Below are positions 9,348-19,319 of a stretch of DNA of 42,633 nucleotides, one piece after another. The notes beneath the pieces were generated by a model that worked only from the letters and a program-made list of their open reading frames with translations, ran no database searches and had not been told where the DNA came from. Within the stretch, counting starts at the first letter, position 1, and every line of letters begins with the position of its first letter. Position numbers and translations under genes: made by a program. This stretch comes from Candidatus Altimarinota bacterium. GTDB lineage: Bacteria; Patescibacteriota; Gracilibacteria; BD1-5; UBA6164. The stretch is from positions 1 through 42,633 of the forward strand of contig JAMONT010000034.1 of assembly GCA_027066455.1 (NCBI GenBank), read 5' to 3'.

Positions 9348-10322
9348 ATGTGAGTATTTATTTTAATAGTAGAAATTTTATTTTGATTAGGATTATTATG
9401 ATTATGACTAATTAATCCAGGTTATTTTGTTATTTGAGCTGTTTACTTTGCTATTTTATTTTTTGCTTGAGTAAAAATAGTAAGTCCGCAAACTGTTAGA
9501 ACAAAAGAAGTTTTTGGAAAATATACAGGTGTTCTTAGACAATGATTAAATTTAATTGTTCCTTTTGTAACAAGAATTGTAAGACAAGACCTTTTTAGAA
9601 AAAACTTTTCTGTAGAAGTTGAATGAGTTACTTTTGACAATGTTACTGCTTATGTTTGACTTAATGTAATTTATTATGTTAATGATGAATGAGATGATTC
9701 GAGAAAATGAAATATTTATAAATCAGTATATTTGATAGATGATCCAAGAACTATGATTAGAGCTGCAATTGATGAACAATTAAGAGCAATGATGGTTACT
9801 TTTACACATAAAAATATATTTGCAAAAAGAGAAGAAATAGGTAAAGCAATTGAAGAAAGATTAAGAGAAAAATTGAAAGAATTTGGTTATACTTTGGATT
9901 CTATTCAGGTTAGAGATGTAAAACTTGATTCAAAAGTTATGGATGCTATGAATAAAGTTATAGAAACAGAAAAATTCAAAGAAGCAGCAATGAATGAAGC
10001 TGAAGCTAAAAAAATAATGCAAGTAAAAGAAGCTGAAGCTGAAAAAGAAAGCAAAATTTTACTTTGAGAATGAATGGCTGGACAAAGATTAAAAATTGCT
10101 GAATGATTTCAAGAATCAATAGAAATGATAAAATGAGCTGATAATAGTTTAGATGCAAAATCTATTTTAGATTTTTTACTTGATTCAAGTAGAATAGAAA
10201 CTCTTGGAAATATTTGAGATAATTGAAATTCTAAAATTATTTATTTAAATGAAGATTTGGAATGAAGACAAAGTAAAGCTAGAGAAAGTAAATTAATTTC
10301 AGGAAGTGATATAATGCAATAA
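9348..10322 (+). CDS. SPFH/Band 7 (stomatin-like) membrane protein
   Basis: A 324-residue stomatin/prohibitin-type protein. Two hydrophobic segments fill residues 1-42 (rich in TGA-encoded Gly), followed by the SPFH domain with SPQTVRTKEVFGKYTGVL, the FVTRIVRQDLFRKNFSVEVEG strand set and DDPRTMIRAAIDEQLRAMM. The C-terminal half is a helical coiled coil with the alanine/glutamate repeats typical of the family (MNEAEAKKIMQVKEAEAEK). These proteins form membrane microdomain scaffolds and often regulate proteases or channels. No NfeD or FtsH partner lies next to it here. The gene is intact and of normal length. Confidence 0.9.
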
Positions 10323-10367
10323 AAAGATTAGTTTGTGAAAATATTTATTTACCTTAAAAATAAAAAA

Positions 10368-11150
10368 ATGAATAATAAATTTTATTCAAAACTTTTATCT
10401 TTAGTTACAATTGTAATGTTAATTTCAGCATTAAATGTAACTTGAATTTTTTGAGTTTTAAGCAAATGAAATTTTTCTGAAAATAATAATTATTGATACT
10501 GATATTGATATTCTAATAATTGAAATTGATTTGGTAATAATTCACAAAATTCTGAAAAAGAAAATATTTCTGAAAAAGAAAATATAGAAAAAGAAAAATT
10601 AGAACAAATAAAGAAAGAAAGTATAGAAAATATTACTTTTGAAACTGAAATTTTTAAAAATCTTGTAAAAAAATTAAATGAAAGTTTTTCTGATGAAATG
10701 AAAAATGCTGAACTTTTAGAAAAAATTCAAAAAAAACAATTTGTCTCAAAATTAAAAGAAAAATATTTACTTTTTTTAATTGAATTAAAAAAATATGAAA
10801 ATAATAATTCTACAAAAGAAAATGTGAAAATAAAATTGGAAGAATTTGTAAAAATATTTTTAGAATATAAATGATATTTAGAAAAAACTTGATATTTTAT
10901 AAAATTAGAAAATGTTATGGTATATATTCCCTACTTTGAAAATGAAGTAATAAATAAAATAATTATTATTATAAATCATAAGTTAAAAAGATTATTTGAA
11001 AAAAAAGCCCAGGAAGAAAAAGTAAAAATTTCTAAACTTTATTCAAAATATTTACTTTCATTTAAATTAAAAATTGAAATAAACAAAAGTATTTGAAATA
11101 ATTTTACAGTTTTTTATTTAAATAAATTATTTTTAGAAATAAATAAGTAA
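10368..11150 (+). CDS. Exported protein with Gly/Tyr-rich N-terminal stretch, unknown function
   Basis: A 260-residue protein. An N-terminal hydrophobic segment (residues 7-30) looks like a signal peptide or membrane anchor. It is followed by an unusual Asn/Gly/Tyr-rich stretch (NNYGYGYGYSNNGNGFGNN), most of its glycines being TGA, and by a small duplicated acidic motif, SEKENI, occurring twice. The remaining 190 residues are helical and lysine-rich without recognisable family motifs. It starts about 45 bases after the stomatin gene on the same strand and may share its transcript. Gly/Tyr-rich low-complexity stretches are often flexible or adhesive, but no function can be claimed. Confidence 0.65.
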
Positions 11151-11163
11151 AAAAAATAAAAAA

Positions 11164-12201
11164 TTAATTTTCATCTAAACAAATAAAACATTTTTTATCT
11201 AAAGATTTAAATAATTTATAAAAAAAATCTCTAAGTTCTCTTTTTTCTCTAAAAAATAAATTATCATCTTTTTTAAGTCTATACAAAATATCTAGTTTTG
11301 GATATTTTTTCAAAATATTATTATAATCAGAAACAGTATATAAAAGCCCTGAAACAAAGGTAGAAGAAATTTTTTTCATATCTATTTTTTCACTTATTTC
11401 TTTTACAAATTCACTATAAATTTTTTCATAATTTTTTACTGGTAAAAGTGGTAAAAATCTCAAACCAACTTTATAACCTTTTTTGAGTAAAATATTTATA
11501 GCTTTTATTCTTTCTTCCAAATTAGAAGTTCCTGATTCATATTTTTTAATTAATTCCTGAGGATTTAAAGAAAAAGCAAATTCAGTATTTTTTGGAACAA
11601 ATCATAAATCTAAAATTGGTTTTATATTTGCTGATTTTGTTCTTACTTCCATCATTGTATTATCAAATTTTTCAAAAAAAGAAACAAAATTTTGCATAAA
11701 TCAACTTATTTGGTCCATTGCTAAAATATCTGAATAATCAGAACTATAGAACCAAATTTTATTTTTATATTTTATATTTTGTTCTAATTTTAATTCATAA
11801 TCATTTTTTTCTATTTCTTTTTTTTCTTCTAAATTAATATTTTTTATTTTCTGTAAAATTTCACTTTTTATATCTTCATAATTTATAAAATAAACTGGAA
11901 TATCATTTTTAAAAGCTCATTTTAAAAAACAATAAGAACAATCAAAAACACAATTCAAACTAGTTTTCAAAAAATAAGCTTGATTATTGTTGTGTCAATA
12001 TCAATCTGGAGCTTTTGTTATAGAATTAGAATTTAATTTTGCTACAATAAAATTAGGCTTTAAACTAGTATTCAAAGGAATTTTTTTATCAAAAATATTT
12101 TTATAATTATCTATCCAAATAATATTTGCAGATTTAAATTTTTGCAAAATATTTTTTGTTTGTGGATAATTTTTTGCTTGTTTTTCTATGTAAATTTGCA
12201 T
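11164..12201 (-). CDS. Radical SAM protein of the spore photoproduct lyase (SplB-like) family
   Basis: A 345-residue protein. The radical SAM cluster ligands are C-x3-C-x2-C within NCVFDCSYCFLKG near residues 83-90. The family pattern of SplB-like proteins follows: IWFYSSDYSDILAMD, MMEVRTKSANIKPIL, FAFSLNPQELIKKYESGT, then LEERIKAINILLKKGYKVGL and LRFLPLLPVKNYEKIY. True spore photoproduct lyase repairs a UV thymine dimer in spores. This organism is not expected to sporulate, so another DNA or nucleotide repair role, or a different radical reaction, is likely. A C-terminal C-x2-C (CFICLDEN) may add metal binding. It converges with the plus-strand gene ending at 11150. Confidence 0.83.
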
Positions 12202-12297
12202 AAGTTTTTTTATTTTTAAAATAATTTTAAATTATGCATAACTATTTCATATATTCATAATAAAAATAGTACATATAATAAGGCTAATAACTTTTTT

Positions 12298-13422
12298 CTA
12301 TTTACCACTCCATACTTTTTTATAAAATATTTCAACAAGACTTCATAAAGCAATTAAAAAAATTAAAAATACAATTAGATGACCAATGATTGGAATTAAT
12401 TTTATTAGTATTAATATAACAACTCCTGCAACTACACCTTGCCAAGTAATTTCAATTTCTTTTTTTCTAATTATTTTACATAACCATACTCCAAAGATAA
12501 TAGCTGTATATATCATTGCTATTAATACTAACAAAATATAAAAAAACAATATTATTAAAGCAATTGGAGTTCCCAAAATACTAATAAATAGTAAAATACT
12601 AATTACTGGAATAATAATCAATGCTACAAAACCTTTTGCTAATATTTTTAAAGGAGATGTCAAGGCTACATTTACTATTAAATTTGAGAATTTTTTAAAT
12701 AATCCTACAAAAATTAAAGCTGTAATTATAAAGATAATAATCTTAAAAAATAATCCTAAAATATAATTTTTATTTTTTGAAAAACCACTATCTTCAAATA
12801 TTATTTTTCCATTTACAATTGTTTCTTTATTTTTTTGTAAAATATCTGCTGTTTTTCAAGAATAAGTTAAAGTTCCATCAATAATAGCTTTTTCTCCTAA
12901 AATTAATTTTTCATAAATTTTAGATTTTACATTTCCTTTAATATGCCCATTTATTGTTGCACTTCCTCCACTAATAAAAACATCTCCATTAACTTCTCCA
13001 TTAATAATAACTTTTCTACCAAAAATCATTAAATCTTTTTCAATTTTAGCATTTTCAGAAATAGTTATATGTCCTCCTGCCACAACCAATTCTCCAGCAA
13101 TTTCATTACTAATAGTAATATTTCCACCAGCTACTCTGGCATCATCTCCAACTTTTCCCAATAATGTAATATTTCCACCTGCAATAATTAAATCATTAGC
13201 AACATCTTTTGAAACTAAAATAGTTCCAGCTGCTACCAATAAATCCCCTTCTACATTATTATTTATAGTTATATTTTTCCCTGAAAGATATAAATTTTCT
13301 TCAGCAATAGTTTTTGTAATAGAAATATTTTCCCCTGTTTTTATTGTTGCACTGAAAACAACTGCTGGAACAAGTATTGTTAAAGCAATTATTGATGCAA
13401 AAATTTTGTTTATTTTTTTCAT
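12298..13422 (-). CDS. Bactofilin-like (polymer-forming) membrane protein
   Basis: A 374-residue protein with a signal peptide (KIFASIIALTILVPAVVFSA), then about 160 residues of short beta-helix rungs with the bactofilin rhythm: NVEGDLLVAAGTI, NDLIIAGGNITL, GDDARVAGGNI, GELVVAGGHITI, GDVFISGGSATI, GNVKSKI. After an IDGTLTYSGK stretch, the last 170 residues hold four membrane helices and end VWSGK. Polymer-forming cytoskeletal domains attached to a membrane part are widespread in low-G+C bacteria and are often annotated as DUF-type 'polymer-forming cytoskeletal' proteins. The presence of a signal peptide places the rungs outside. Most glycines of the rungs are GGN here, so part of the gene reads through even under the standard code. 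Confidence 0.8.
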
Positions 13423-13516
13423 AATATTTATAATTTTTAAAAAGTAAATTTATTTTTTTTGTTTTAAAGTTAAAATATATTTTACTAATTCAACTTCTTT
13501 TTTTCAATAATTTTTT

Positions 13517-14013
13517 CTAAATAATTTTTTCTAAATAATTTTCTCAATTTATTGGGTCATTTCAAGTTTGTTCTATAAGTTCTTGTCTTGCTTAAATGCA
13601 ACTCAACCTCAGTCTTTACCTGCTTTTTTTAGTTCTGTAATTTATTTAGAATCTCTAGATTTTGTAATATCTGTTGTTGCTTGTTCTGCTAACCATTGTT
13701 TAAATGGTTCTGCTTTTGAAGATGGAATAGATTAAATAATTCTTAAAATTGTTTCTGTATTAGCACAATCTGTAAACCTCATTTTATTGTCAGATGATAA
13801 CATTTTCAACTGGTTACAATTTGTAACCGTTTGATTTGATCATTCTTTTATAAGTCTATGTTTCAAAACTTTCCAATAATTTCTTGAATCATTAGAAATA
13901 TCTAAAACTCAAATTATATCAACCACTGAAAAGCACCACTCATTATTATGAATAATTTTTCTAACTTCTTTTCATTCAAAAAGAGCAATTTTGTTATTTA
14001 TTTTTTGTTTCAT
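13517..14013 (-). pseudogene. Decayed Bro-N domain gene (paralogue of 17212-18024)
   Basis: Begins as an intact Bro-N protein: MKQKINNKIALFEGKEVRKI, NEWCFSVVDIIGVLDIS, then NQLKMLSSDNKMRFTDCAN. TAA stops follow at 13732-13734 (where the paralogue has Gln in RLVQSIPS) and 13642-13644. About 110 codons present in the paralogue are missing between WLAE and ATTDITKSRDSK. A frameshift then precedes ARQELIEQTG, the family C-terminus. The 3-prime end runs into a 14-bp tandem repeat (13506-13545). Bro-N proteins are phage-type antirepressors or DNA-binding proteins. The intact copy 3.5 kb away suggests recent loss of this one. Confidence 0.82.
13812..13828. repeat. Inverted repeat inside the decayed Bro-N gene
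   Basis: GGTTACAA (13812-13819) and TTGTAACC (13821-13828) are perfect complements with a 1-base centre. It lies directly before the codons for NQLKM, the same position as the inverted repeat of the intact paralogue. Confidence 0.8.
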
Positions 14014-14088
14014 TTTTTTGTGATAATAATTGAAATAAATTTTGGAATAAGAATAAACATTTCCTTAAAATAAATTAAATTGTAATTT

Positions 14089-14928
14089 TTATTTAAATTT
14101 TCAAATATTTTTTACATTCTTTTTTTCTTCAGATTTTATTTTTCTTTCAACCTTTTTTAAATCTTCTTCAGGTAAAACATTTTCAGGTTTTATTCCTCTC
14201 TCAATAAGAGTTTTTCTGACACTTTTATTATTTATAATATGTTCATTTGAAATTTCATTTTCTGTTTTCATATTTTTTTCTTTTGCATTATATATTGTAA
14301 TTTCAGTTGCAAAATCTTTAGCTTTTAAAAGAATAGTTGGCATAAAATCAGCCAATGGTTTAGTTCAAGTAATTCACCATTTATTTTTCATTTCAGCAGT
14401 GGTTTTTCAAAAAAGTGCTTTATCTCATTTGCTTCTAATAATTCAAAAATTTCTATCATTTCAAGTTTGTTCATATATAATTTGTGAAAGTTCTTTCTCT
14501 GTTCAAGCTAATTTTTTTCTTGCACTAATTCTTTCATATTCCAAAATTCTTTTTTCAATTATTTCTGCTTTTCTAATTTGCAAAACAAAATATTGTTGAG
14601 CAAATGCAATTTTTTCTTTTGAACTATCTCAATTCATTGCAATTAAATAACAAGCTTTTCTTGTAAGCATAATATCTCAAATCTCTCTTTGGCTTCATAG
14701 TCCCAACTTAACCATTTTGTTGACATCAACAAAATGGTCTACAATATTTTCATTTGAAACTTCAATAGAAGTTTTTGCTTTAAAAATAATATTCTCAAAA
14801 TTTCTCCATTCTTTGTATCAAAGCAAATACTGTAAATCTCTTGCAAACCAAAATTCAATTCAGTTTTCCATTTTATTTACAAATGATTCAAAATTACCAG
14901 TTAATTCTTTTACAAGTTGTTTTTCCAT
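14089..14928 (-). CDS. dinD: DinD-like DNA damage-inducible protein
   Basis: A 279-residue protein matching DinD along its length (E. coli DinD is of similar size). Residues about 20-120 hold the Bro-N-like part: GIEFWFARDLQYLLGYKEW, VDVNKMVKLGLGSQREIGD, LTRKACYLIAMNGD and KEKIAFAQQYFVLQ. The C-terminal third has the DinD tail with KTLIERGIKPENVLPEEDLKK. In E. coli DinD is SOS-induced and inhibits RecA filament activity; that role here is inferred from homology. No LexA box was recognised upstream. A 13-bp perfect inverted repeat lies within the codons for the HFVDVNKMV stretch. Flanked by a dead Bro-N gene downstream and a membrane protein upstream. Confidence 0.88.
14711..14738. repeat. Perfect 13-bp inverted repeat inside dinD
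   Basis: ACCATTTTGTTGA (14711-14723) and TCAACAAAATGGT (14726-14738) with a 2-base centre. It spans the codons for HFVDVNKMV, the position that aligns with the inverted repeats of the two Bro-N genes. Confidence 0.9.
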
Positions 14929-14960
14929 ATTTTTTTATTTAAATATTTATTATCTAAATA

Positions 14961-14988
14961 AGTATATAATTTTTCTATATAATTACAA
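14961..14988 (-). promoter_or_regulatory. Candidate promoter of dinD
   Basis: On the minus strand TTGTAA (14988-14983), a 16-base spacer and TATACT (14966-14961), about 33 bases before the dinD ATG. No SOS-type operator was recognised around it. Confidence 0.45.
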
Positions 14989-15037
14989 ATTTATTTTAAT
15001 AAAAAAGGTAGCAAGTAAAAAACATATTATTATTTTT

Positions 15038-16147
15038 TTACCTCAAATAATAAAATATAATTTTAAAATTTTCAAAAAAATCTTGTTTATATTTTTCATC
15101 AGATAAATATTTTTTATAATCTATAAAATAAGTTATATATAATATATCTCATATTGAAATTTCTATATTAAACTCTAATTGACCTTTAAAAATAACTTTT
15201 ATTGTACTTCAAGTAATTTTTACATTTTTAATTCAATCTGTTATTATAGTACGAATTCATAGTTTTTCTGTATAAATTAAATCATTTAAAGAATTATTTT
15301 TAAATTTTTTTAATATATTTTTTATATAAACCCTTTTTTCATCAATTGTTTTTTTATTTTTTAGTTCAAAAAAATTACTTTGCCAAGATTTTAAAATAAT
15401 TTTTTCATTATCAAGATAAATTTCAATATTTCTACTTATTTTTATTCAATTCTTTATTTCTTCTAATAAATCATTTTTTAATCACTGAAAAATAATTTCT
15501 TTTTTAATATCTTGTCAATATTTTTTAATAAAAAAATTGTATTTTTTTGGAAAATTTTCATATCAATCTAGCCCAACTTCTCATCTAATAAATTCTAAAT
15601 AACATTCATCAGATTTTGTTTTTTTGCAATATCAAAAATCATACAATCAAGCTTTTCTTTTAGCTTTTGTCATATTTTCTCTATTTACTTTCCAATTATT
15701 AGATTTAAAATTTAATAATTTTATTTTATCTTTTTTTGTAATTTTTTCTTCAGAATTAATTAAGCTTTTAGTAAAAACATTAAAATCACGTATTTTTACT
15801 TTCTCTAATTTTTCAATAAATAGTCATATAGTAAAGATAAATGTAAGAATACAATAAATTGTAATATATACTAAAAAAGTATTTTTCTTTTTTAAAAAAG
15901 ACAGTAAAATATAAAAAAATGTAAATATTAATAAATATACTCAATAAATCATACCAGTCATATTCCAACCTCATCAAATAAAATAAGAATAAAATAAGTT
16001 TGTTAAATAAAAATATTTAATAACTAATAATATAACTCAAATTATTAAAAAATACCATTTTTTTTTCTTATAATAAAAGTAAGAAATTCAAAATAATAAT
16101 CCTAGTAAAATCAAAAACAATCAGTATCACAAATATATATTTTCCAT
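15038..16147 (-). CDS. Membrane protein with four N-terminal helices and a soluble C-terminal domain
   Basis: A 369-residue protein of unknown family. Four hydrophobic helices occupy about residues 5-115 (YLGYGLFLILLGLLFGISYF is the first), with TGA-encoded glycines inside them. The C-terminal 250 residues are lysine-rich and mostly alpha/beta, with a possible metal or disulphide pair, GYCKKTKSDECYLEF. No nuclease or ATPase motif was seen. Its position between dinD and the AbiEi/AbiEii remnants suggests an accessory-island gene, perhaps a membrane effector, but nothing in the sequence proves that. Confidence 0.6.
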
Positions 16148-16212
16148 AGTTTTTTATTAAATATTTAAATTTATTTTTTGATAATTTTTTTTAATTTTTC
16201 TAAAATTAAAAC

Positions 16213-16589
16213 CTATTCAAAATCAACCTTAAACTTCAAAACTCAAATCAACTCTGGGACAAGTTTTATTTTTACAAAATTCTTATGTTTTTCATCTTTT
16301 AAAACTTCTCATAATCAGTCAAGAATTTTATAACTTTTTCAGAATTTTTCTAATTTTTGAATTATTTGTAAAAATAATTCTTTTCTAGTTTTTCAAGTTC
16401 TCTCTAAAATTAAATCATCATTATATTTCAAAATTATTTTTGAAGAAAAACCAAACATCATAAATATCTCTATTTGAAAAAATAACAAGCAGTTCAACCT
16501 TTAAAAGCAAGATTTTTTCACAATTCACTAGTAAAAATATCCTGCAAAATTTCATACATTATTTTTCTATGTAAATCTTTATTAAGCAT
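16213..16589 (-). pseudogene. Wrecked AbiEii-type nucleotidyltransferase toxin
   Basis: The N-terminus is that of an AbiEii/DUF1814 toxin: MLNKDLHRKIMYEILQDIF, then KNLAFKGGTACYFFK, matching the family's GGTALYFFY start of the active site. The frame then breaks. A second frame gives RDIYDVWFFFKNNFEI, the family's central RDlyDi motif, and a third gives LILERTGKTRKELFLQII to ELIGVLKFKVDF, the C-terminus. About 100 residues between the first two pieces, including the catalytic Asp residues, are missing. The toxin is therefore dead by deletion plus two frameshifts. Its ATG overlaps the stop of the intact antitoxin gene by 8 bases. Confidence 0.82.
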
Positions 16590-17145
16590 AATTTTTTATT
16601 AATTTTTTAACTTCTAAAATAACTCTTTTATTATTATAAATTTTTGAAATTTCTTCTAATTTTTCAAAATCTACTCCTTCTAAACTATCAAAATAATAAT
16701 TTTTTGATAAATAAATTTTATCACAAATTGCTCTTTCCTTGCTAGCTATTATATAATTTTTTCTATGTTCTAATCATAATTGATTAAGTAAAACACTATC
16801 TTTTATTTTATGAAATTTAAACTGAATATTTCAAACTTTTTTTTCTAAATTATCATCACTCACTAAAAAAATCTCATCATAATATTGAAAAACAATAGCT
16901 TCTTTTTTTAAAACTGTTTCAAGTGAAATATATGATTTTTTTTTTATTTTTGTTGCTAATTCAAAAATATCATAATTTTTCAAAGCATAAATTCAATAAA
17001 AAATATTATTCAAAAGTCCATTCTTCTTTTCCCTATATAAAAATTTATCTAAAGAAGTTTTTGTCTTAAAATCCAAAATTTTCTCTAAATCTTTTTTTGT
17101 GAAAACAGTTTTTCAACTATCAAGTATTTTATTATATTTATTCAT
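16582..17145 (-). CDS. AbiEi-type antitoxin (type IV toxin-antitoxin)
   Basis: A 187-residue protein with the AbiEi architecture: an N-terminal winged-helix region (KTVFTKKDLEKILDF, then LLNNIFYGIYALKN) and a C-terminal part with SYISLETVLKKEAIVFQYYDE and NYIIASKERAICDKIYLSKN, the family's A-x-pERAi-D pattern. AbiEi proteins repress their own operon and neutralise the AbiEii nucleotidyltransferase without contacting it. Here the toxin has been destroyed, so the antitoxin is an orphan that seems intact. An AAGGAA Shine-Dalgarno-like sequence precedes the ATG, which is rare in this window, and a promoter with an inverted repeat lies just upstream. Confidence 0.82.
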
Positions 17146-17160
17146 AATTTCCTTAATATT

Positions 17161-17205
17161 AAGACTAATTTGTCTTATTATATAGGAAATTAGATAAAAT
17201 TGCAA
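17161..17205 (-). promoter_or_regulatory. Promoter and candidate AbiEi operator
   Basis: On the minus strand TTGCAA, a 17-base spacer and TATAAT (17182-17177). Directly downstream, AAGAC and GTCTT form an inverted repeat (17161-17176) at the likely transcription start. AbiEi antitoxins autoregulate through such repeats. Confidence 0.5.
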
Positions 17206-17211
17206 GTTTTT

Positions 17212-18024
17212 TTATTTATTCTCTAAAACTTTACTCCCACTCACTACTTTCTTCCCAGTCTTCTCTTCAAGAGTCTTCCTTGCTTCTCAGGCAACTTCTC
17301 ATCACTCCTTGCTTGATTGCTTAACTTTTTCAAATCATTTGCTGTCTTTTGTTTGCAATATTTCTGTTGTTGAAGCTTCTGCTAACATATTAAAAACTAA
17401 TTCTAAATTAGACATATTATCTTTCAAACTTTCCTTTTTTAATCATTTTAAATCCTTATATTCTCCTGTTGTCATTCCTGACCAACCTTTCAAAATTTCA
17501 TTTGTTAAAATTGCATATTCAACTCACTCTTCTATTCATCTTTCTTTCCATTCTCCTGTTAATTCTTTTCTAATATCAATGGATTTTAATCTTTGCTGTA
17601 TCCAATTTTCTGAATATCACTTTTTTCTGTAAGTATTTATTGCCCTCTCTATTGCTAATTCTGGATCATAAATTTCATTTATTCTTTCATCTCAAACTTT
17701 TGCTAACCACATTTTGAAAGGTTCAGCTTTTTTACTTGGAATACTTTGAACAAGCCTCAAAATTCCTTTTGTGTCAAGCACATCAGTTTGTCTCATTTTT
17801 CAATCTAATGCTTTCATTTTCAACTGTCCCAATTTATGGGACAGTTCACTTCACTCTTCAATTAATTTAGTTTTTAAAGCATTCCAATACTTTCTTGGTC
17901 TAGGTGTTTCAGCCAAAACTTCTACAATATCAATTACAGAAAAATACCAATCTGATTTTTCTGAATCCCAGATTCTTCTTATTTCTTTTTGTTCAAAAAG
18001 TGCTAATTTAGTTTCTTGTTTCAT
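17212..18024 (-). CDS. Bro-N domain (phage antirepressor-like) protein
   Basis: A 270-residue intact protein of the Bro-N family: MKQETKLALFEQKEIRRIWD, DWYFSVIDIVEVLAE, RPRKYWNALKTKLIEEGSE, LKMKALDGKMRQTDVLDTKG, and LRLVQSIPSKKAEPFKMWLA. The C-terminal half (ERAINTYRKKGYSENWIQQR, RIKELTGEW-like helices, ending GEARKTLEEKTGKKVVSG) is the usual partner domain in chromosomal members. Bro-N domains bind DNA in phages and viruses; the chromosomal function is unknown. The gene carries a 10-bp inverted repeat in the codons before QLKM. A decayed paralogue lies at 13517-14013. Its 3-prime end is less than 70 bases from the AbiEi start region. Confidence 0.85.
17822..17846. repeat. 10-bp inverted repeat inside the intact Bro-N gene
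   Basis: AACTGTCCCA (17822-17831) and TGGGACAGTT (17837-17846), perfect complements around a 5-base loop, immediately before the codons for QLKM. It is G+C-rich relative to the gene. Confidence 0.9.
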
Positions 18025-18092
18025 AATTTTTTATTTTTATATATAAATTGTCTATTTTTAGTATATAAAATATTGTTATTTTTGCAAATTAT

Positions 18093-18722
18093 TTAAAAAC
18101 TCTTAACTATATAATCTATTTTTTCTTCAAAATTTTTATCCATATTTACTAATTTTAAATCATATTTTTCAGATTCTGACTTAAAATATTTTCAATATTC
18201 TCAAACCATTTTAGCTATCAATCAAAAAGTTTTTTTATTTTTTGTTCAATTTAAAATCCAATCATTTGAAAGATTAGTTTTATTAATTCACTCTAAAAAT
18301 AATTCAAAATCTTGCTTTATCAAAAATATTTCTTCAATATTTTCTTTTCAAAATTCTTTTTTTAATTCAAAAACTAATTCTGGAGTTATTTGATATCATT
18401 CAACTATAATTGACTCTTTATCTAAAATATAAGTTTCAACTATACTTCTTATTGCTTTTTTTGAAGTTTTAGCTTGCCTTTTATATTCATCAATAATTTT
18501 TCAAGCAGAATTATTTTGAAAAAAATCATCATTATTTTTAAATTTTTTTCTTAATTCTCTATGAGGAAATTTTTTTCAAATCTTTTTATTTTCAGTTTCA
18601 TAAAACACAATATTTTGCAGAGTATCAGCTGAAATATAAGAAATATTCTTTTTCTTTGCTAACAATTTTGATAAAGTTGTTTTTCAACATTTTGGTGGTC
18701 ATCATATTAAATATATTTTCAT
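18093..18722 (-). CDS. P-loop kinase-like protein
   Basis: A 209-residue protein with a Walker A motif GGPPKCGKTTLSKLL at residues 7-21 (the first two glycines and that before KTT are TGA). It resembles small nucleoside or 2-phosphoglycerate kinase-like ATPases: ISYISADTLQNIV after the P-loop, IIVEGYQITPELV as the Walker-B-like strand and EIFLIKQDFELFLEGI further on. The substrate cannot be told. Such kinases occur in accessory regions, sometimes as antibiotic-modifying enzymes or zeta-type toxins; no antitoxin is adjacent. It starts 18 bases downstream of the ClbS-like gene on the same strand and is likely co-transcribed. Confidence 0.75.
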
Positions 18723-18740
18723 AATTTATTTTTTTAAAAA

Positions 18741-19256
18741 TTATTTATTCTTTAAAAACTTAACATACTGTTTTAATAATTTCATTGCCCAATCATAATG
18801 GCTTGAAGTAGATGAAACAAAATATGACCCCATAGAAGTTGTTCAAGTCCATTTGTATTTTTTCTTTGTAAATAATTCCTCATCAGAATGACTTTCTATT
18901 ATTTTTCTGATTTGCAAAAATGATTTATTTACCAGTTTTACAGCTTCATCATAACTTGTATTTTGATATTTTTTCCAAATTTTTTTGTTTAAATCTTTTA
19001 TAGTTTTCCAAGTATAACCTTTTACTGGCATATCTGGTTTTTCTCAAGTCATTCAGATTTTATACCATTCTAACATCATCAAATGCCAATGATGTAAATG
19101 CACTAAAATATCTCTAATATTTTTATCTCTATTATTATCAAATTCAAAATTTGTGAGTCTTTGCTCTTCACTAAAATTATTTATCATTTCAAAAAGTTTA
19201 TCAAAATTTTGTTTTGATAAATCAAGTAATTGCTCTTTATTTTGTGGTCTTGGCAT
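18741..19256 (-). CDS. ClbS/DfsB family four-helix-bundle protein
   Basis: A 171-residue protein closely matching the ClbS/DfsB family (formerly DUF1706): MPRPQNKEQLLDLSKQNFDK, DKNIRDILVHLHHWHLMMLE, GEKPDMPVKGYTWKTIKDLN, KIWKKYQNTSYDEA, HSDEELFTKKKYKWTGTTS, and TSSHYDWAMKLLKQ. ClbS of colibactin producers is a cyclopropane hydrolase that detoxifies the genotoxin and can bind DNA; most family members have no known substrate. All conserved blocks are present, with three glycines in TGA. The next minus-strand gene is the P-loop kinase. Confidence 0.9.
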
Positions 19257-19319
19257 AATATTATTTTTAATAAATAAAATTAATTTTTATTAACTCACAA
19301 TTTCAAATATGTTTTATAT

